Position numbers and translations under genes: made by a program
Shown here: positions 1 to 7,250 of the stretch, piece by piece
How the letters are laid out: each line of letters begins with the position of its first letter
How positions within the stretch are numbered: the first letter of the stretch is position 1
Origin: CAVVDT01 sp964568825
GTDB lineage: Bacteria > Pseudomonadota > Alphaproteobacteria > Rhizobiales > Aestuariivirgaceae
Reading direction: 5' to 3'
NCBI GenBank assembly: GCA_964568825.1
Contig: CAZMSA010000148.1
Span: forward strand, 1-9,247
DNA length: 9,247 bases
Notes under the pieces: generated by a model
The model's database searches: none
Seen by the model: only the letters and a program-made list of their open reading frames with translations
Told to the model about the DNA's origin: nothing

Positions 1-648
1 GTCAACCGTGCCCAGGCCGACATCGACCGCCGCACGGCCCGCATCGTCAGCCTCACCCGACGCATCGAGAGCCTGGTGTCGCGGCGTGCCGTCAGCGCCG
101 TGGAGCGCGATGAGGGTGGCGGCCTTGCGACCGAAAAGCTCGACATGACATTGCTATTTTCCGACGTGCGCGGCTTCACCTCCTACGCCGAAATGCACAC
201 GCCGCAAGAGGTGCTTGGCACCCTGGACGATCTGGTCGGGCTACAGATCGCGGCCACCGCCGCCCATGGTGGAGATGTGGACAAGGTGATCGGCGATGCG
301 ATGTTCGTGCGCTTCGAGGGCGAGGGGCGCGAGCGCGCCGCCATCGAGGCAGCTCTCGACATTCAGGCGCGCATCCGCGCGCACCACGAAAAGCTCTTTC
401 TCGGCATCGGCATCGCCTCCGGCGCGGTGATTGCCGGTGGTCTCGGCGCCGAGGGTCGCTTCGACTACACCGTCATCGGCGATGCCGTGAACGTGGCCTC
501 CCGACTGTCAGCGTTGGCCGGTCCCGGCGAGATCATGGTCGATTTGGCGACCAGTGAAGCAGCCGGCATGGCCGGTCTCGGTGAACTCGAAGAAGCCGGC
601 GTGCGCGGCCGCAAGTCGACGACCCCGGTGGTTAGAATCATCGCCTGA
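1..648 (+). CDS. Class III adenylate/guanylate cyclase, C-terminal part (5' end outside window)
   Basis: This is the catalytic domain of a class III nucleotidyl cyclase, which makes cyclic AMP (or GMP) from ATP (or GTP). The frame is open from base 1, so the N-terminal sensor part is missing; 215 residues are visible. Residues 1-24 are charged and helical (RAQADIDRRTARIVSLTRRI), like the coiled linker that often precedes this domain. The catalytic set is complete, counting from the first codon: metal-binding Asp55 in FSDVRGFT, Lys95 and metal-binding Asp99 in DKVIGDAMF, and Asp161, Asn164 and Arg168 in VIGDAVNVASRL. The Lys/Asp pair suits ATP, so adenylate cyclase is the likelier activity. 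The gene ends with TGA 12 bp before the convergent DUF1993 gene. The sensor domain and signal cannot be judged from here. Confidence 0.93.
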   Translation, partial: VNRAQADIDRRTARIVSLTRRIESLVSRRAVSAVERDEGGGLATEKLDMTLLFSDVRGFTSYAEMHTPQEVLGTLDDLVGLQIAATAAHGGDVDKVIGDAMFVRFEGEGRERAAIEAALDIQARIRAHHEKLFLGIGIASGAVIAGGLGAEGRFDYTVIGDAVNVASRLSALAGPGEIMVDLATSEAAGMAGLGELEEAGVRGRKSTTPVVRIIA

Positions 649-660
649 GTCAATTGAAGC

Positions 661-1167
661 CTAAACGGCGCCCATGAAATCGCGCTTGCCGATCTCCACA
701 CCGGCATGGCGCAGGATGGCGTAGGCGGCGGTGACGTGGAAATAGAAGTTGGGCAGCGCCATGTGGACCAGATACGCCTGCCCCTTGAGCTTTAGCGGCT
801 GGCCGCCGATCGTCAGGTTGATGTCGCGGTCCTCCGAGCCGTCGATCTCGGAATCCTTGATCGACTTCACATAATCGATGGTCCTGGCGATGCAAGCCTT
901 GAGGTCGGCCAGCGTGGTCTCCTTGTCTTCCCATGACGGCACCTCGCGCCCGGCCAGCCGCGATGTCATGCCCTTGGCGAAATCGCACGCCACCTGCACC
1001 TAGCGGCTGAGCGCGAACATGTCCGGCGCCAGGCGGTAGTTGAACAGCACCGAGGGATCGAACTTGCGCTGGGTGGCGAAGTCTTCGGCCTTGCCGAGAT
1101 TGGCGGAAAGGGCGGACAGCATCTGGACGAGCGCCGGCTTTGAGGCGGCGGACATGGTGATTGACAT
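661..1167 (-). pseudogene. DUF1993-family protein gene interrupted by an in-frame amber codon
   Basis: Read from ATG at 1167 to TAG at 661-663, this is a colinear DUF1993-type protein of about 168 codons, the usual family length. It starts MSITMSAASKPALVQMLSAL and ends with HVTAAYAILRHAGVEIGKRD plus a few residues. An AGAAGG Shine-Dalgarno sequence lies about 11 nt before the ATG. Codon 56 (1000-1002) is TAG and splits the gene into 55 codons (...LAPDMFALSR) and 112 codons (VQVACDFAKGMTSRLAG...) without any frame change. As I recall the family, this spot reads ...LTRQVQIA..., so a single CAG-to-TAG change would explain it. Both halves keep family-like sequence, so the lesion is recent, a sequencing error, or tolerated by readthrough. 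The family's function is unknown to me. No functional full-length product is expected without readthrough. Confidence 0.85.
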
Positions 1168-1363
1168 GGATGACTGGACCTTCTTGCGGGGGTTGATCCG
1201 CCGGTAGCGGCGGCCCCTTGTATCTGGGCTCTCGACCGAAGCCGCGCAAGTCCTCGTGCGATGCCGCAAATTCTTCTGCCGATGGAAAACATGTATCAAC
1301 CATTCGATGGCCCAATGGCGGCATGGACCCGGCAAGATCATCCATGGCTGGAGCCTGGTGCTC

Positions 1364-2599
1364 GTGAGCAACGTGCCCAAGGCCTGCCCTTCAGACCGCC
1401 AGCTTCCCGTGACGGGTGCCGGCGTGCGCATACGCGAGCTTGACGGCCTGCGCGGACTGGCGATCCTGCTGGTCGTCGTCTGGCACTACCTGGTGAACGG
1501 CAACGATGCCGAACCCGGCAGCCTGCATCAGCTCTTCAACACCACGTTTTCACTGACCTGGGTCGGCGTCGATGTGTTCTTCGTCCTGTCCGGGTTCCTG
1601 ATCGGCGGCATCCTCATAGATCGCCGCGGCACCAGCGGCTATTTTTCCGGCTTCTGGCGCCGTCGCATTGCCCGCCTTCTGCCGCTCTATCTGCTCCTCA
1701 TCGCCGCTTACCTCATCGCCCTGCCGGTCGCCGCATATCTCAATCCGGGCCACAAGCTGTGGCTGTTCGACGAGGCGGACCGCTTTCCGCTGTGGAGCTA
1801 CCTGCTGTACGTCCAGAACCTGTACATGGCGAAAGCCAATCACTTCGGCCCCAACTGGCTTGCGGTAAGCTGGTCGCTTGCGGTGGAGGAGCAATTCTAT
1901 CTCCTGGCGCCTTTCTTGCTGTGCTTCATGCCCTTGCGGCGGTTGCCGGTGGTTTTGGCCAGTCTCGCCGTTGCCACGCTGTTCATCCGCAACCTTTACC
2001 TCGCTGCCGGCGGTAGCACCGTCGGGGCCTATGTGCTCCTGCCGGTGCGCTGGGAAGGCCTGCTGATCGGCATTCTGCTCGCCTACTACCATCGCCAACC
2101 GGCCGTGCGGGCATGGCTCGAGACCCATCCGCGCTGGTTGCTGTCCATCCTCGGCCTGCTGCTGAGCGGCTTCGGCCTGTTGCTGGTCGCACAGCAAGGC
2201 ATGTTCTCGCCCTTCATGATGGTGGTCGGCTACAGCTATCTGGCCCTGACAGCGGCGGCCTTGCTGGCCGTCGTGCTCTACGTTCGATGGCCGCTGGTCA
2301 ATTGGCTGTTTGCCAATGCCATTCTGGCCGAACTCGGGGTCATCTCCTACGGCGTCTACCTGCTGCACCAGCCCGTTCACGGCCTTGCCAGCCTTGCCCT
2401 GCTGGGTCAGAGCCAACGCCTTCAGTCACCACAGGACGTCTTCGTCGCACTGGGCTCTTTCGCTCTCACCATGGCTATCGCGCGCCTGTCGTGGCGACAT
2501 ATAGAAAAGCCGATCATCGATCTGGCCCACCGCCCGGCAGGCAAACAGGTCCGCTGGCTCAGCGCGCTGCCAGTTCCCTTTCGACAAACCTCGCGATAG
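1364..2599 (+). CDS. OafA/YrhL-type membrane acyltransferase (acyltransferase family 3)
   Basis: This multi-spanning inner-membrane protein of the acyltransferase-3 family probably transfers an acetyl or other acyl group to a surface or secreted glycan. Counted from the GTG at 1364 it has 411 residues and about ten hydrophobic segments. Family hallmarks are RELDGLRGLAILLVVVWHY with the conserved His41, GVDVFFVLSGFLIGG, the basic loop FWRRRIARLLPLY, SWSLAVEEQFYLLAP with the conserved acidic pair near residues 175-176, and the C-terminal RHIEKPIID. The start is uncertain. The frame is open back to GTG 1256 and has ATG 1307, but the extra stretch is rich in Cys, Trp and His and looks untranslated. 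GTG 1364 has GGAG 10 nt upstream. The 3' end overlaps the convergent host-attachment gene by 41 bp. The substrate is unknown, and no neighbouring glycan genes help. Confidence 0.9.
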   Translation: MSNVPKACPSDRQLPVTGAGVRIRELDGLRGLAILLVVVWHYLVNGNDAEPGSLHQLFNTTFSLTWVGVDVFFVLSGFLIGGILIDRRGTSGYFSGFWRRRIARLLPLYLLLIAAYLIALPVAAYLNPGHKLWLFDEADRFPLWSYLLYVQNLYMAKANHFGPNWLAVSWSLAVEEQFYLLAPFLLCFMPLRRLPVVLASLAVATLFIRNLYLAAGGSTVGAYVLLPVRWEGLLIGILLAYYHRQPAVRAWLETHPRWLLSILGLLLSGFGLLLVAQQGMFSPFMMVVGYSYLALTAAALLAVVLYVRWPLVNWLFANAILAELGVISYGVYLLHQPVHGLASLALLGQSQRLQSPQDVFVALGSFALTMAIARLSWRHIEKPIIDLAHRPAGKQVRWLSALPVPFRQTSR

Positions 2600-3017
2600 C
2601 TTCCGTCGTCTCGCTTGTGTAGTCCTTGGCGAACTCCGCCTTTACATGTTCCTTCAGCCGGGCGCTCATTGCCTTGCGCAGATGCCCGAGGGCACGCGGC
2701 TCGACGACCACGATCAGGTCCTCAAAGCGCCCCGCCTCGAGGTCGGCGTCCAGTTCGCCGGCCACGTCGGCCATGAAGGCCTTTTCGGCTTCCTCGTGGA
2801 AATCGGTTGCGTCCACCGCCGAACGGGACTGGCTCATGCCGGCATGATAGCGGCCTGGCCGGTCGCTACCCTGCTCATGGGCCGGCGGGTTGGCAAGGCT
2901 GCGCGTCCTCAACTGCTCGAGCCTGGGGGCGATCGCGTCGCCGCGATTCTCCAGGATCATTGCCCTTCCGCCATCGGCCACCAGCACCCATGCCTTTGTC
3001 GTCAGTCTTGCAATCAT
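2559..3017 (-). CDS. Host attachment family protein (Host_attach, AtsE-like)
   Basis: This is a 152-residue cytosolic-looking protein without signal peptide or membrane segment. The N-terminus TKAWVLVADGGRAMILENRG is typical of the family annotated as 'protein required for attachment to host cells', described from Agrobacterium, and related to the bacterial release-factor-like (baeRF) proteins. The middle is hydrophilic (SDRPGRYHAGMSQSRSAVD), followed by a helical acidic part, the beta strand DLIVVVEPRALGHLRKAM and a helical C-terminus. The biochemical role is not established to my knowledge, and the name should not be taken as proof of host association. ATG 3017 is chosen because GGAG sits 8 nt before it. 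An upstream in-frame ATG at 3056 lacks such a site. The gene's 3' end overlaps the acyltransferase gene, and it is divergent from the ureohydrolase gene 170 bp away. Confidence 0.85.
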   Translation of the reverse strand: MIARLTTKAWVLVADGGRAMILENRGDAIAPRLEQLRTRSLANPPAHEQGSDRPGRYHAGMSQSRSAVDATDFHEEAEKAFMADVAGELDADLEAGRFEDLIVVVEPRALGHLRKAMSARLKEHVKAEFAKDYTSETTEAIARFVERELAAR

Positions 3018-3187
3018 TGTCGGTCTCCATTGTCCGGGTTTGTCCACCAAGGCCATCTTTTCGCCATCTCGCGCGCACAAATCCTTTCACGCCTTGAGAG
3101 AGATCAACTCGCCCGGTAGTTCCCGCAAGGCGGGTGTGATCTAAGTCGCGTCCATCCTTACCCCGCTTTCAGAATTCGGAGCACGCA

Positions 3188-4144
3188 ATGGCCAGAACCC
3201 TTGATATCGGCACGACAGCCGGCGCCGGCAAGGCCGACACTTTCCTCGGGCTGCCGAAATGCGGCACGCTTGCCGAGTTTGCCGGCAGCGCCGTCATTTT
3301 CGGCGCCGCCTCGGCCACCCCCTATTCTCGCTACGGCGCCTATTGCGCCGATGGCCCGCGCGCCATCCGCGCCGCCATGGCCGGCCACAGCGCCGACATC
3401 GGCCATCTCGACTTCGACATCGGCGAAGCGTTGTTCAACGCAGATGAGCCAAGCGCCGCCGACGTCGGCGATCTGGCCTTCGATCCCGCCGACCACGCCG
3501 CCAACCGCATTGCCATCCGCCAGACCACCCGTGCCGTTCTCGGCGCCGGCGCGGTGCCCATCGTGCTGGGTGGAGATGATTCGGTGCCGATCCCGATGCT
3601 CGAAGCCTTCCACGACCGCGGGCCCGTCACCGTGGTGCAGATCGATGCCCATATCGACTGGCGCGAAGAGGTGGACGGCGAACGCTGGGGCCTGTCGTCG
3701 ACCATGCGGCGCGCCTCCGAGATGCCGCATGTCACCCGCATCGTGCAGGTCGGCCAGCGTGCCGTCGGTTCGGCCCGCCCAAGTGATCTCGAAGACGCCC
3801 GTGCCTGGGGCGTGCACTTCGTTTCCGGCCGTGAACTGGCCGCTGGCGGCATCGAGGCGGCCCTGACGGCGATCCCGGCCGGCGGCGACGTCATCGTTGC
3901 CTTCGACTGCGACGCGCTCGATCCTTCGATCATGCCGGGCGTCGGCACCCGCGCGCCGGGCGGCCTTTCCTACTGGCAGGCGGTGGAACTGCTCTCCGGC
4001 ATCGCCGCGCGCTCGCGCATCCGCGCCTTCGACCTGGTGGAATTCATGCCCGAGCGCGACATCGACGGCCAGGGCGCCCTTACCGCTGCCCGCCTCGTTG
4101 TCCACATGCTGGCCATCGCCCACCGCCAGTGGGTGAAGGGTTAG
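3188..4144 (+). CDS. Ureohydrolase (arginase/agmatinase superfamily) with variant metal-site motifs
   Basis: This 318-residue cytosolic protein has the fold signatures of Mn-dependent ureohydrolases, which hydrolyse a guanidino (or formimino) group to release urea or a related product. DAHID (Asp153, His155, Asp157) and the block FDCDALDPSIMPG (Asp240, Asp242) are intact, as is VGTRAPGGLSYWQ. Two sites differ from arginase and agmatinase. The usual GGDHS is GGDDS (residues 128-132), putting Asp131 where a metal-binding His sits. The usual HGT(P) segment after DAHxD reads GLSSTMRRASEM, without the active-site His. I recall similar GGDDS/SSTMRRA proteins from other alphaproteobacteria, so this is probably a subfamily rather than decay. 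The substrate is therefore open: agmatine, guanidinobutyrate or another guanidino compound. ATG 3188 has GGAG 6 nt upstream. The stop lies 7 bp from the end of modC, tail to tail. Confidence 0.85.
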   Translation: MARTLDIGTTAGAGKADTFLGLPKCGTLAEFAGSAVIFGAASATPYSRYGAYCADGPRAIRAAMAGHSADIGHLDFDIGEALFNADEPSAADVGDLAFDPADHAANRIAIRQTTRAVLGAGAVPIVLGGDDSVPIPMLEAFHDRGPVTVVQIDAHIDWREEVDGERWGLSSTMRRASEMPHVTRIVQVGQRAVGSARPSDLEDARAWGVHFVSGRELAAGGIEAALTAIPAGGDVIVAFDCDALDPSIMPGVGTRAPGGLSYWQAVELLSGIAARSRIRAFDLVEFMPERDIDGQGALTAARLVVHMLAIAHRQWVKG

Positions 4145-4151
4145 GCGCAAA

Positions 4152-5267
4152 TCAGTCGGCCTTCGGCCCCCCCGGCAGCAGCAGCCGGCGGTCCAGCGCC
4201 ACCCCCTTGATCAGGGCATAGACCGAAAGCCCCGGCTTGAGGCGCAATTCGTCGACCGACTTGCGCGTCAGGCGGGCACGCAGCGTCTGGTTGCCCAGAT
4301 TCAAGCGGATTTCGGCAAAGGCGGTATCTTCTTCAGGCGCGATTTCGGCCACTTCGGCCTTCAAGATGTTGCGGAAGGATATACCGGTCGGCTTCGACAG
4401 TGCCAGCGACACATCGCGCGCCCTGATCCGCAGGCGCACCCGGTGGCCTTCGGGGAAGTCGAGTCTGGGGACCACCAGTTCGGTACCGCCGATATCGACC
4501 CGCGTGAGGGCATAATCGCTATCGCTGCCGGCCACCACCCCGTCGATGGCGACACCGGCCTCGAAACGCCCGGTGAGCGGCGGCAGATCGAGCCTTGAGA
4601 GCACTTCGGCGGTGGGGCCCGAGGCAATAAACCGCCCCTGCTCCAGCAACACGAGCTGCGAGGCCAGCCGCACCACCTCGTCGATGGCATGGGTGACATA
4701 CAGCACCGGCACACCGAAGATTTCCGGCACCCGCTCGATGAAACTCAAGATATCGGCGCGTCGCGGGTTGTCGAGCGCGGCCAGCGGTTCATCCATCAAC
4801 AACAACTGAGGCCTTGCCATCAGGGCCCGGGCGATGGCGACCCGCTGGGCCTCGCCGCCCGACAGCGTTGCCGGGTCGCGCTGCATGAGCCCCTCCAGCA
4901 TGAAGGCTTCGATCACCTCGCCCCGGGCAATGGCCGGTCCCCTCATCGAGGCGCGACGTTCGCCGTAGGCGAGGTTGCCGGCAACGCTCAGGTGGGAAAA
5001 CAGCCGCCCGTCCTGGAACACCAGCCCAACCCCGCGCCTTGCCGCCGCAACGAACGTGCCAGCACCGCTGTCCTGCCAGGTCTCGCCTTCGAACCGCACG
5101 ACGCCATCGCTCGCCCGGTCGAGCCCGGCGATCACCCTGAGCAGCGTCGTCTTGCCGGCGCCGTTGGGTCCGAACAGCGCGGTTATGCCATCAAGCTGCA
5201 GGTCGGCGGCAAAGCGCGCCGCAAAGCCTCCGCGCGTCAGGTTGCAGTCGAGTTGCAGCCGCTTCAT
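4152..5267 (-). CDS. modC: Molybdate ABC transporter ATP-binding protein ModC
   Basis: ModC is the ATPase of the molybdate importer, bound to the cytosolic side of ModB. The 371 residues show, in order, Walker A GPNGAGKTT (33-41), a Q-loop VFQDGRLFSHLSV with Gln85 typical of ModC, the signature LSGGE (135-139), Walker B LLLMDE (155-160), the D-loop LAALD and the switch His193 in VTHAIDEV. Residues of about 290-360 form the molybdate-binding Mop/TOBE-like C-terminal domain (SFRNILKAEVAEI, LRARLTRKSVDEL). That extension, the length and the position after modB distinguish ModC from sulfate or polyamine ATPases. The ATG overlaps the modB stop as ATGA (5264-5267), so translation is probably coupled. 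It is the last gene of the operon. I see no clear terminator in the 7-bp gap to the convergent ureohydrolase gene. Confidence 0.96.
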   Translation of the reverse strand: MKRLQLDCNLTRGGFAARFAADLQLDGITALFGPNGAGKTTLLRVIAGLDRASDGVVRFEGETWQDSGAGTFVAAARRGVGLVFQDGRLFSHLSVAGNLAYGERRASMRGPAIARGEVIEAFMLEGLMQRDPATLSGGEAQRVAIARALMARPQLLLMDEPLAALDNPRRADILSFIERVPEIFGVPVLYVTHAIDEVVRLASQLVLLEQGRFIASGPTAEVLSRLDLPPLTGRFEAGVAIDGVVAGSDSDYALTRVDIGGTELVVPRLDFPEGHRVRLRIRARDVSLALSKPTGISFRNILKAEVAEIAPEEDTAFAEIRLNLGNQTLRARLTRKSVDELRLKPGLSVYALIKGVALDRRLLLPGGPKAD

Positions 5268-5947
5268 TGCCGCAACAGCCCCAGGCCCGAACGGCGATTG
5301 AGCCAGTAGACAGCGAACAGCACCGCAAACGAAATGATCAGAAGCCCCGCCGACAGGATGTGCGCTGTGCCATAATCGAGCGTCTCGACGCTCTCGTAGA
5401 TCTTGATCGACAGAACCTGGGTGCGCCCAGGAATGTTGCCGCCCACCATGAGGATCACCCCGAATTCGCCCAGCGTGTGGGCAAAGCCGAGGACCGCGGC
5501 GGTAACGAACCCGCGTCGTGCCAGCGGCAGGGCGACGGTGAAGAAACGATCCAGCGGACCGGCGCCCAGGGTTTCAGCCGCTTCCAGCGGCCCCCGTCCC
5601 ATGGCCTGCAACGCCTGCGCAACCGGCTGCACCACGAACGGCAGCGAATACAGCATGGAAGCAATCACCAGGCCGGTAAACGAAAACGCCAGCGTCGATC
5701 CCGTGGCCTCGGCCCACCAGCGACCCGGTCCGGCAGCCGGCCCCAAAAGGATGAGCAGGTAGAACCCGAGGACCGTCGGCGGCAACACCAGCGGCAGCGC
5801 CACCACCGCCTCCACCAGCGGCCGGGCGCGCGCCCGCGTGAAGGCGATCCACCAGGCAAGCGGCGTGCCGATGACGATCAGCAAGCCGACGGTCACCACC
5901 GCCAGCTTGATGGTCAGGCCAATCGCGTCGAGCGCGGCTGCATCCAC
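5264..5947 (-). CDS. modB: Molybdate ABC transporter permease ModB
   Basis: ModB is the inner-membrane permease that takes molybdate from periplasmic ModA and passes it inward, driven by ModC. Counted from GTG 5947 it has 227 residues, the usual ModB length. It begins with DAIGLTIKLAVVTVGLLIVI and has about five membrane segments. LPLVLPPTVLGFYLL is characteristic of ModB, and the cytosolic coupling loop is represented by EAAETLGAGPLDRFFTVALP. The frame stays open upstream to 6046, but that part overlaps modA and is basic and non-membrane (RRPRPSLPFSPQKRQDRSS). The GTG start, with GGGAGG 11 nt before it and only 7 nt after the modA stop, fits both the family and the operon. The 3' end overlaps modC by 4 nt. 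Confidence 0.95.
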   Translation of the reverse strand: MDAAALDAIGLTIKLAVVTVGLLIVIGTPLAWWIAFTRARARPLVEAVVALPLVLPPTVLGFYLLILLGPAAGPGRWWAEATGSTLAFSFTGLVIASMLYSLPFVVQPVAQALQAMGRGPLEAAETLGAGPLDRFFTVALPLARRGFVTAAVLGFAHTLGEFGVILMVGGNIPGRTQVLSIKIYESVETLDYGTAHILSAGLLIISFAVLFAVYWLNRRSGLGLLRQ

Positions 5948-5954
5948 CTCGCCC

Positions 5955-6728
5955 CTAGCCTCCCTCGCTCGAAAACCCGCCCCTGTCGATGATCGATCTT
6001 GCCTCTTTTGAGGTGAGAAAGGCAATGAAGGCCGTGGCCGCCGCATTGTCCTTGCCGCGCGCCAGAAGGAGCCCGTCCTGGCGCAACGGCTGGTGCAGGC
6101 TCTTGGGCACCAGCCACCAGGAGCCCCGGGCCCCTTCCGGGCTCAGAGCCTCGGACCACGCCACAAATGCCACCGCCGCCGCCCCCGAACGGGCGAGCGC
6201 GAAGGCCTGGCCGACGTTTTCGCCATAGACCAGACGCCCGGCCATCACCTTGTCGAGGCCCAAGGCTTTCAGGGTTTCGATCGCCGCCATGCCATAAGGC
6301 GCCAGCTTGGGGTTGGCGATCGCCACCCTGCCATCGCCGCCGCCCTTGAGATAGGCCTCGCCACCCCCGGCGAGCCGCTTCGGATCGGCACTCCACAGCG
6401 CCAGGCGCCCGATGGCATAGGTGAAGCGGTCGTTCGCCGTCGCCATGCCGCGCGCGATCAGGGCATCCGGGCGCGCCACATCGGCCGACAGGAAGATGTC
6501 GAAGGGGGCGCCGTTGAGGATCTGGCTGGCCAGCTTGCCGCTCGATCCCACCACCACGACCACATGATGGCCCGAGGCGGCCTCGAACTTCGACGACAGC
6601 TCAGTCAGCACGCCGGCGAAGCTCGCCGCAACCGCGACGGTGGTCTCATCGGCGCGCGCTGACCCCAGACCTGCCGTCAGTGTCGCAAGCAGCACGAAAA
6701 CCCACGAAAGTTTTCTGAACAAAACCAT
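5955..6728 (-). CDS. modA: Molybdate ABC transporter substrate-binding protein ModA
   Basis: ModA is the periplasmic protein that captures molybdate (and tungstate) for the ModBC importer. It is 257 residues long with a Sec signal peptide: basic start VLFRKL, hydrophobic core SWVFVLLATLTAGLG, likely cleavage after SARA (Ala26). The mature part carries ModA family motifs: VAVAASFAGVLTEL, VGSSGKLASQI, PFDIFLSADVARPD, AIANPKLAPYGMAA, and ENVGQAFALARSGAAAVAFV. The first two contribute the serines that usually contact the oxyanion. The ATG at 6728 has GGGGA about 6 nt before it. It is the first gene of modABC. A short hairpin (GGGCT/AGCCC, 6748-6759) sits in the presumed leader. I found no convincing ModE operator, so molybdenum control is possible but not visible here. 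Confidence 0.96.
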   Translation of the reverse strand: MVLFRKLSWVFVLLATLTAGLGSARADETTVAVAASFAGVLTELSSKFEAASGHHVVVVVGSSGKLASQILNGAPFDIFLSADVARPDALIARGMATANDRFTYAIGRLALWSADPKRLAGGGEAYLKGGGDGRVAIANPKLAPYGMAAIETLKALGLDKVMAGRLVYGENVGQAFALARSGAAAVAFVAWSEALSPEGARGSWWLVPKSLHQPLRQDGLLLARGKDNAAATAFIAFLTSKEARSIIDRGGFSSEGG

Positions 6729-6867
6729 TCATTTTCCCCGTTCAATCGGGCTCAAGCCCCTTCCAATAGGCCAGGCAGACGCTCAAGGCAATGCGGATTT
6801 TGGACTTATATCATTGAAAAAGCGGATAATTTTCGGAAAAGCACAAAGATCGCGAAAGTGAATGATT
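6729..6867. promoter_or_regulatory. Intergenic promoter region between modA (-) and the first small peptide gene (+)
   Basis: The mod promoter should lie here, read leftward. The most AT-rich part is 6805-6845 (TTATATC, GATAATTTTC). On the minus strand it offers TATAAG-like -10 sequences but no well-spaced -35. The hairpin GGGCT/AGCCC at 6748-6759 would be in the modA leader. No ModE-type TATAT-spacer-TATAT palindrome is recognisable. Confidence 0.3.
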
Positions 6868-6887
6868 GATGAACGGTTCATTCAGCC
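6868..6887 (+). promoter_or_regulatory. Copy 1 of motif GATGAACG-N3-CATTCAGCC, a candidate operator
   Basis: This 20-bp site recurs at 7382-7401 with 17 of 20 identical positions and the same 3-nt gap, in each case 70-90 nt before a small secreted-peptide gene. In this copy the N3 is GTT, which makes a perfect 13-bp palindrome, ATGAAC-G-GTTCAT (6869-6881). Further GTT-rich words follow at 6891 and 6906, spaced by 15 bp. The binding factor is unknown. Confidence 0.5.
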
Positions 6888-6974
6888 ACTGTTGGGTTAG
6901 CGCCGGTTAGGATGGTTTCCAACATCAAGCGGCGGCAACAACAAGATCCGCCACCAACGAAACGGGAGATGAAG

Positions 6975-7061
6975 ATGCAGACGACCCTCACCAAGGCAGC
7001 ACTGGCTATCGGCCGGCTGGCTGGTGCGTTCGTCCTCATCGCTCCCTGTCAGGAGATTTGA
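6975..7061 (+). CDS. Very small putative secreted or membrane peptide (28 aa), possibly a remnant
   Basis: This 28-codon ORF begins MQTTLTKAALAIGRLAGAFV and ends LIAPCQEI. ATG 6975 is chosen over ATG 6969 because GGGAG (6964-6968) is 6 nt before it but directly abuts the earlier one. The peptide is essentially a basic start plus a hydrophobic stretch, as in a signal peptide or a single membrane helix. The last codons (TGT CAG GAG ATT TGA, Cys-Gln-Glu-Ile) resemble the end of the 65-aa peptide at 7475 (TGC TGG GAG ATC TGA, Cys-Trp-Glu-Ile), and both genes share an upstream motif. It could be a relative of that gene that lost its middle, a short hydrophobic peptide in its own right, or an untranslated stretch. 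No family is recognised. Confidence 0.4.
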   Translation: MQTTLTKAALAIGRLAGAFVLIAPCQEI

Positions 7062-7094
7062 CCCCTTCAGAGCCGGCCATCTGGTCGTTGCTCA

Positions 7095-7231
7095 TGAGGA
7101 TCCGGGGAGCGGTAATTGCTTGCGAACCCACCCGCCCCCTCTCGCCGTGAGCCTTATTGCTCCCCGGACGTCCTCAAATCCGCTTCTCCCAAAGAGTGAT
7201 GGCTGCATCCCCTGCAACCGGTTGAGCCATC
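7095..7231 (+). other. Strongly structured transcript segment between the small peptide gene and its terminator
   Basis: Two long-range hairpins can be read here. The first pairs TGAGGA (7095-7100) and CCGGGGAGCGGTAA (7102-7115) with TTATTGCTCCCCGG (7154-7167) and TCCTCA (7171-7176): about 20 pairs, two of them G-U, around a loop of about 38 nt. The second pairs GATGGCT (7198-7204) with AGCCATC (7225-7231) and encloses the palindrome CAACCGGTTG. I see no convincing coding sequence here. Together with the following terminator this could be the 3' part of a small-peptide mRNA or a separate small RNA. I could not match it to a known RNA family. Confidence 0.4.
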
Positions 7232-7250
7232 CTCCCTGAAGACCTCTCGA

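Noticed and set aside
1256..1363. Longer N-terminus for the acyltransferase (GTG 1256 or ATG 1307)
   Set aside because: The extra residues are rich in Cys, Trp, His and Lys, unlike the family, and neither start has a clear ribosome site. Homology begins only near RELDGLRG.
1550..2416. Long minus-strand open frame antisense to the acyltransferase
   Set aside because: Its translation is low-complexity and rich in Gln, Glu and Gly, as expected of a mirror frame in GC-rich DNA. The plus strand has an unmistakable protein.
3122..3134. CCCGC-AAG-GCGGG hairpin in the host-attachment/ureohydrolase gap
   Set aside because: It is a 5-bp GC stem with no T-run and no repeat elsewhere in the window, too short to call an operator or terminator.
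3158..4150. Long minus-strand open frame antisense to the ureohydrolase
   Set aside because: It is a Gly, Asp and His-rich mirror of the ureohydrolase codons, with no family motif.
5948..6046. N-terminal extension of ModB
   Set aside because: It lies inside the end of modA and encodes a basic, non-membrane stretch. GTG 5947 gives the normal family length and has a good ribosome site.
6795..6845. ModE-type operator upstream of modA
   Set aside because: TTATATC and GATAAT are present, but spacing and symmetry do not match the TATAT-spacer-TATAT pattern of ModE sites.
7024..7239. 71-codon plus-strand open frame in the structured region
   Set aside because: It starts with GTG inside the 28-aa ORF, has no ribosome site, and its Pro, Ser and Arg-rich translation looks random. 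The segment is better explained by RNA hairpins.
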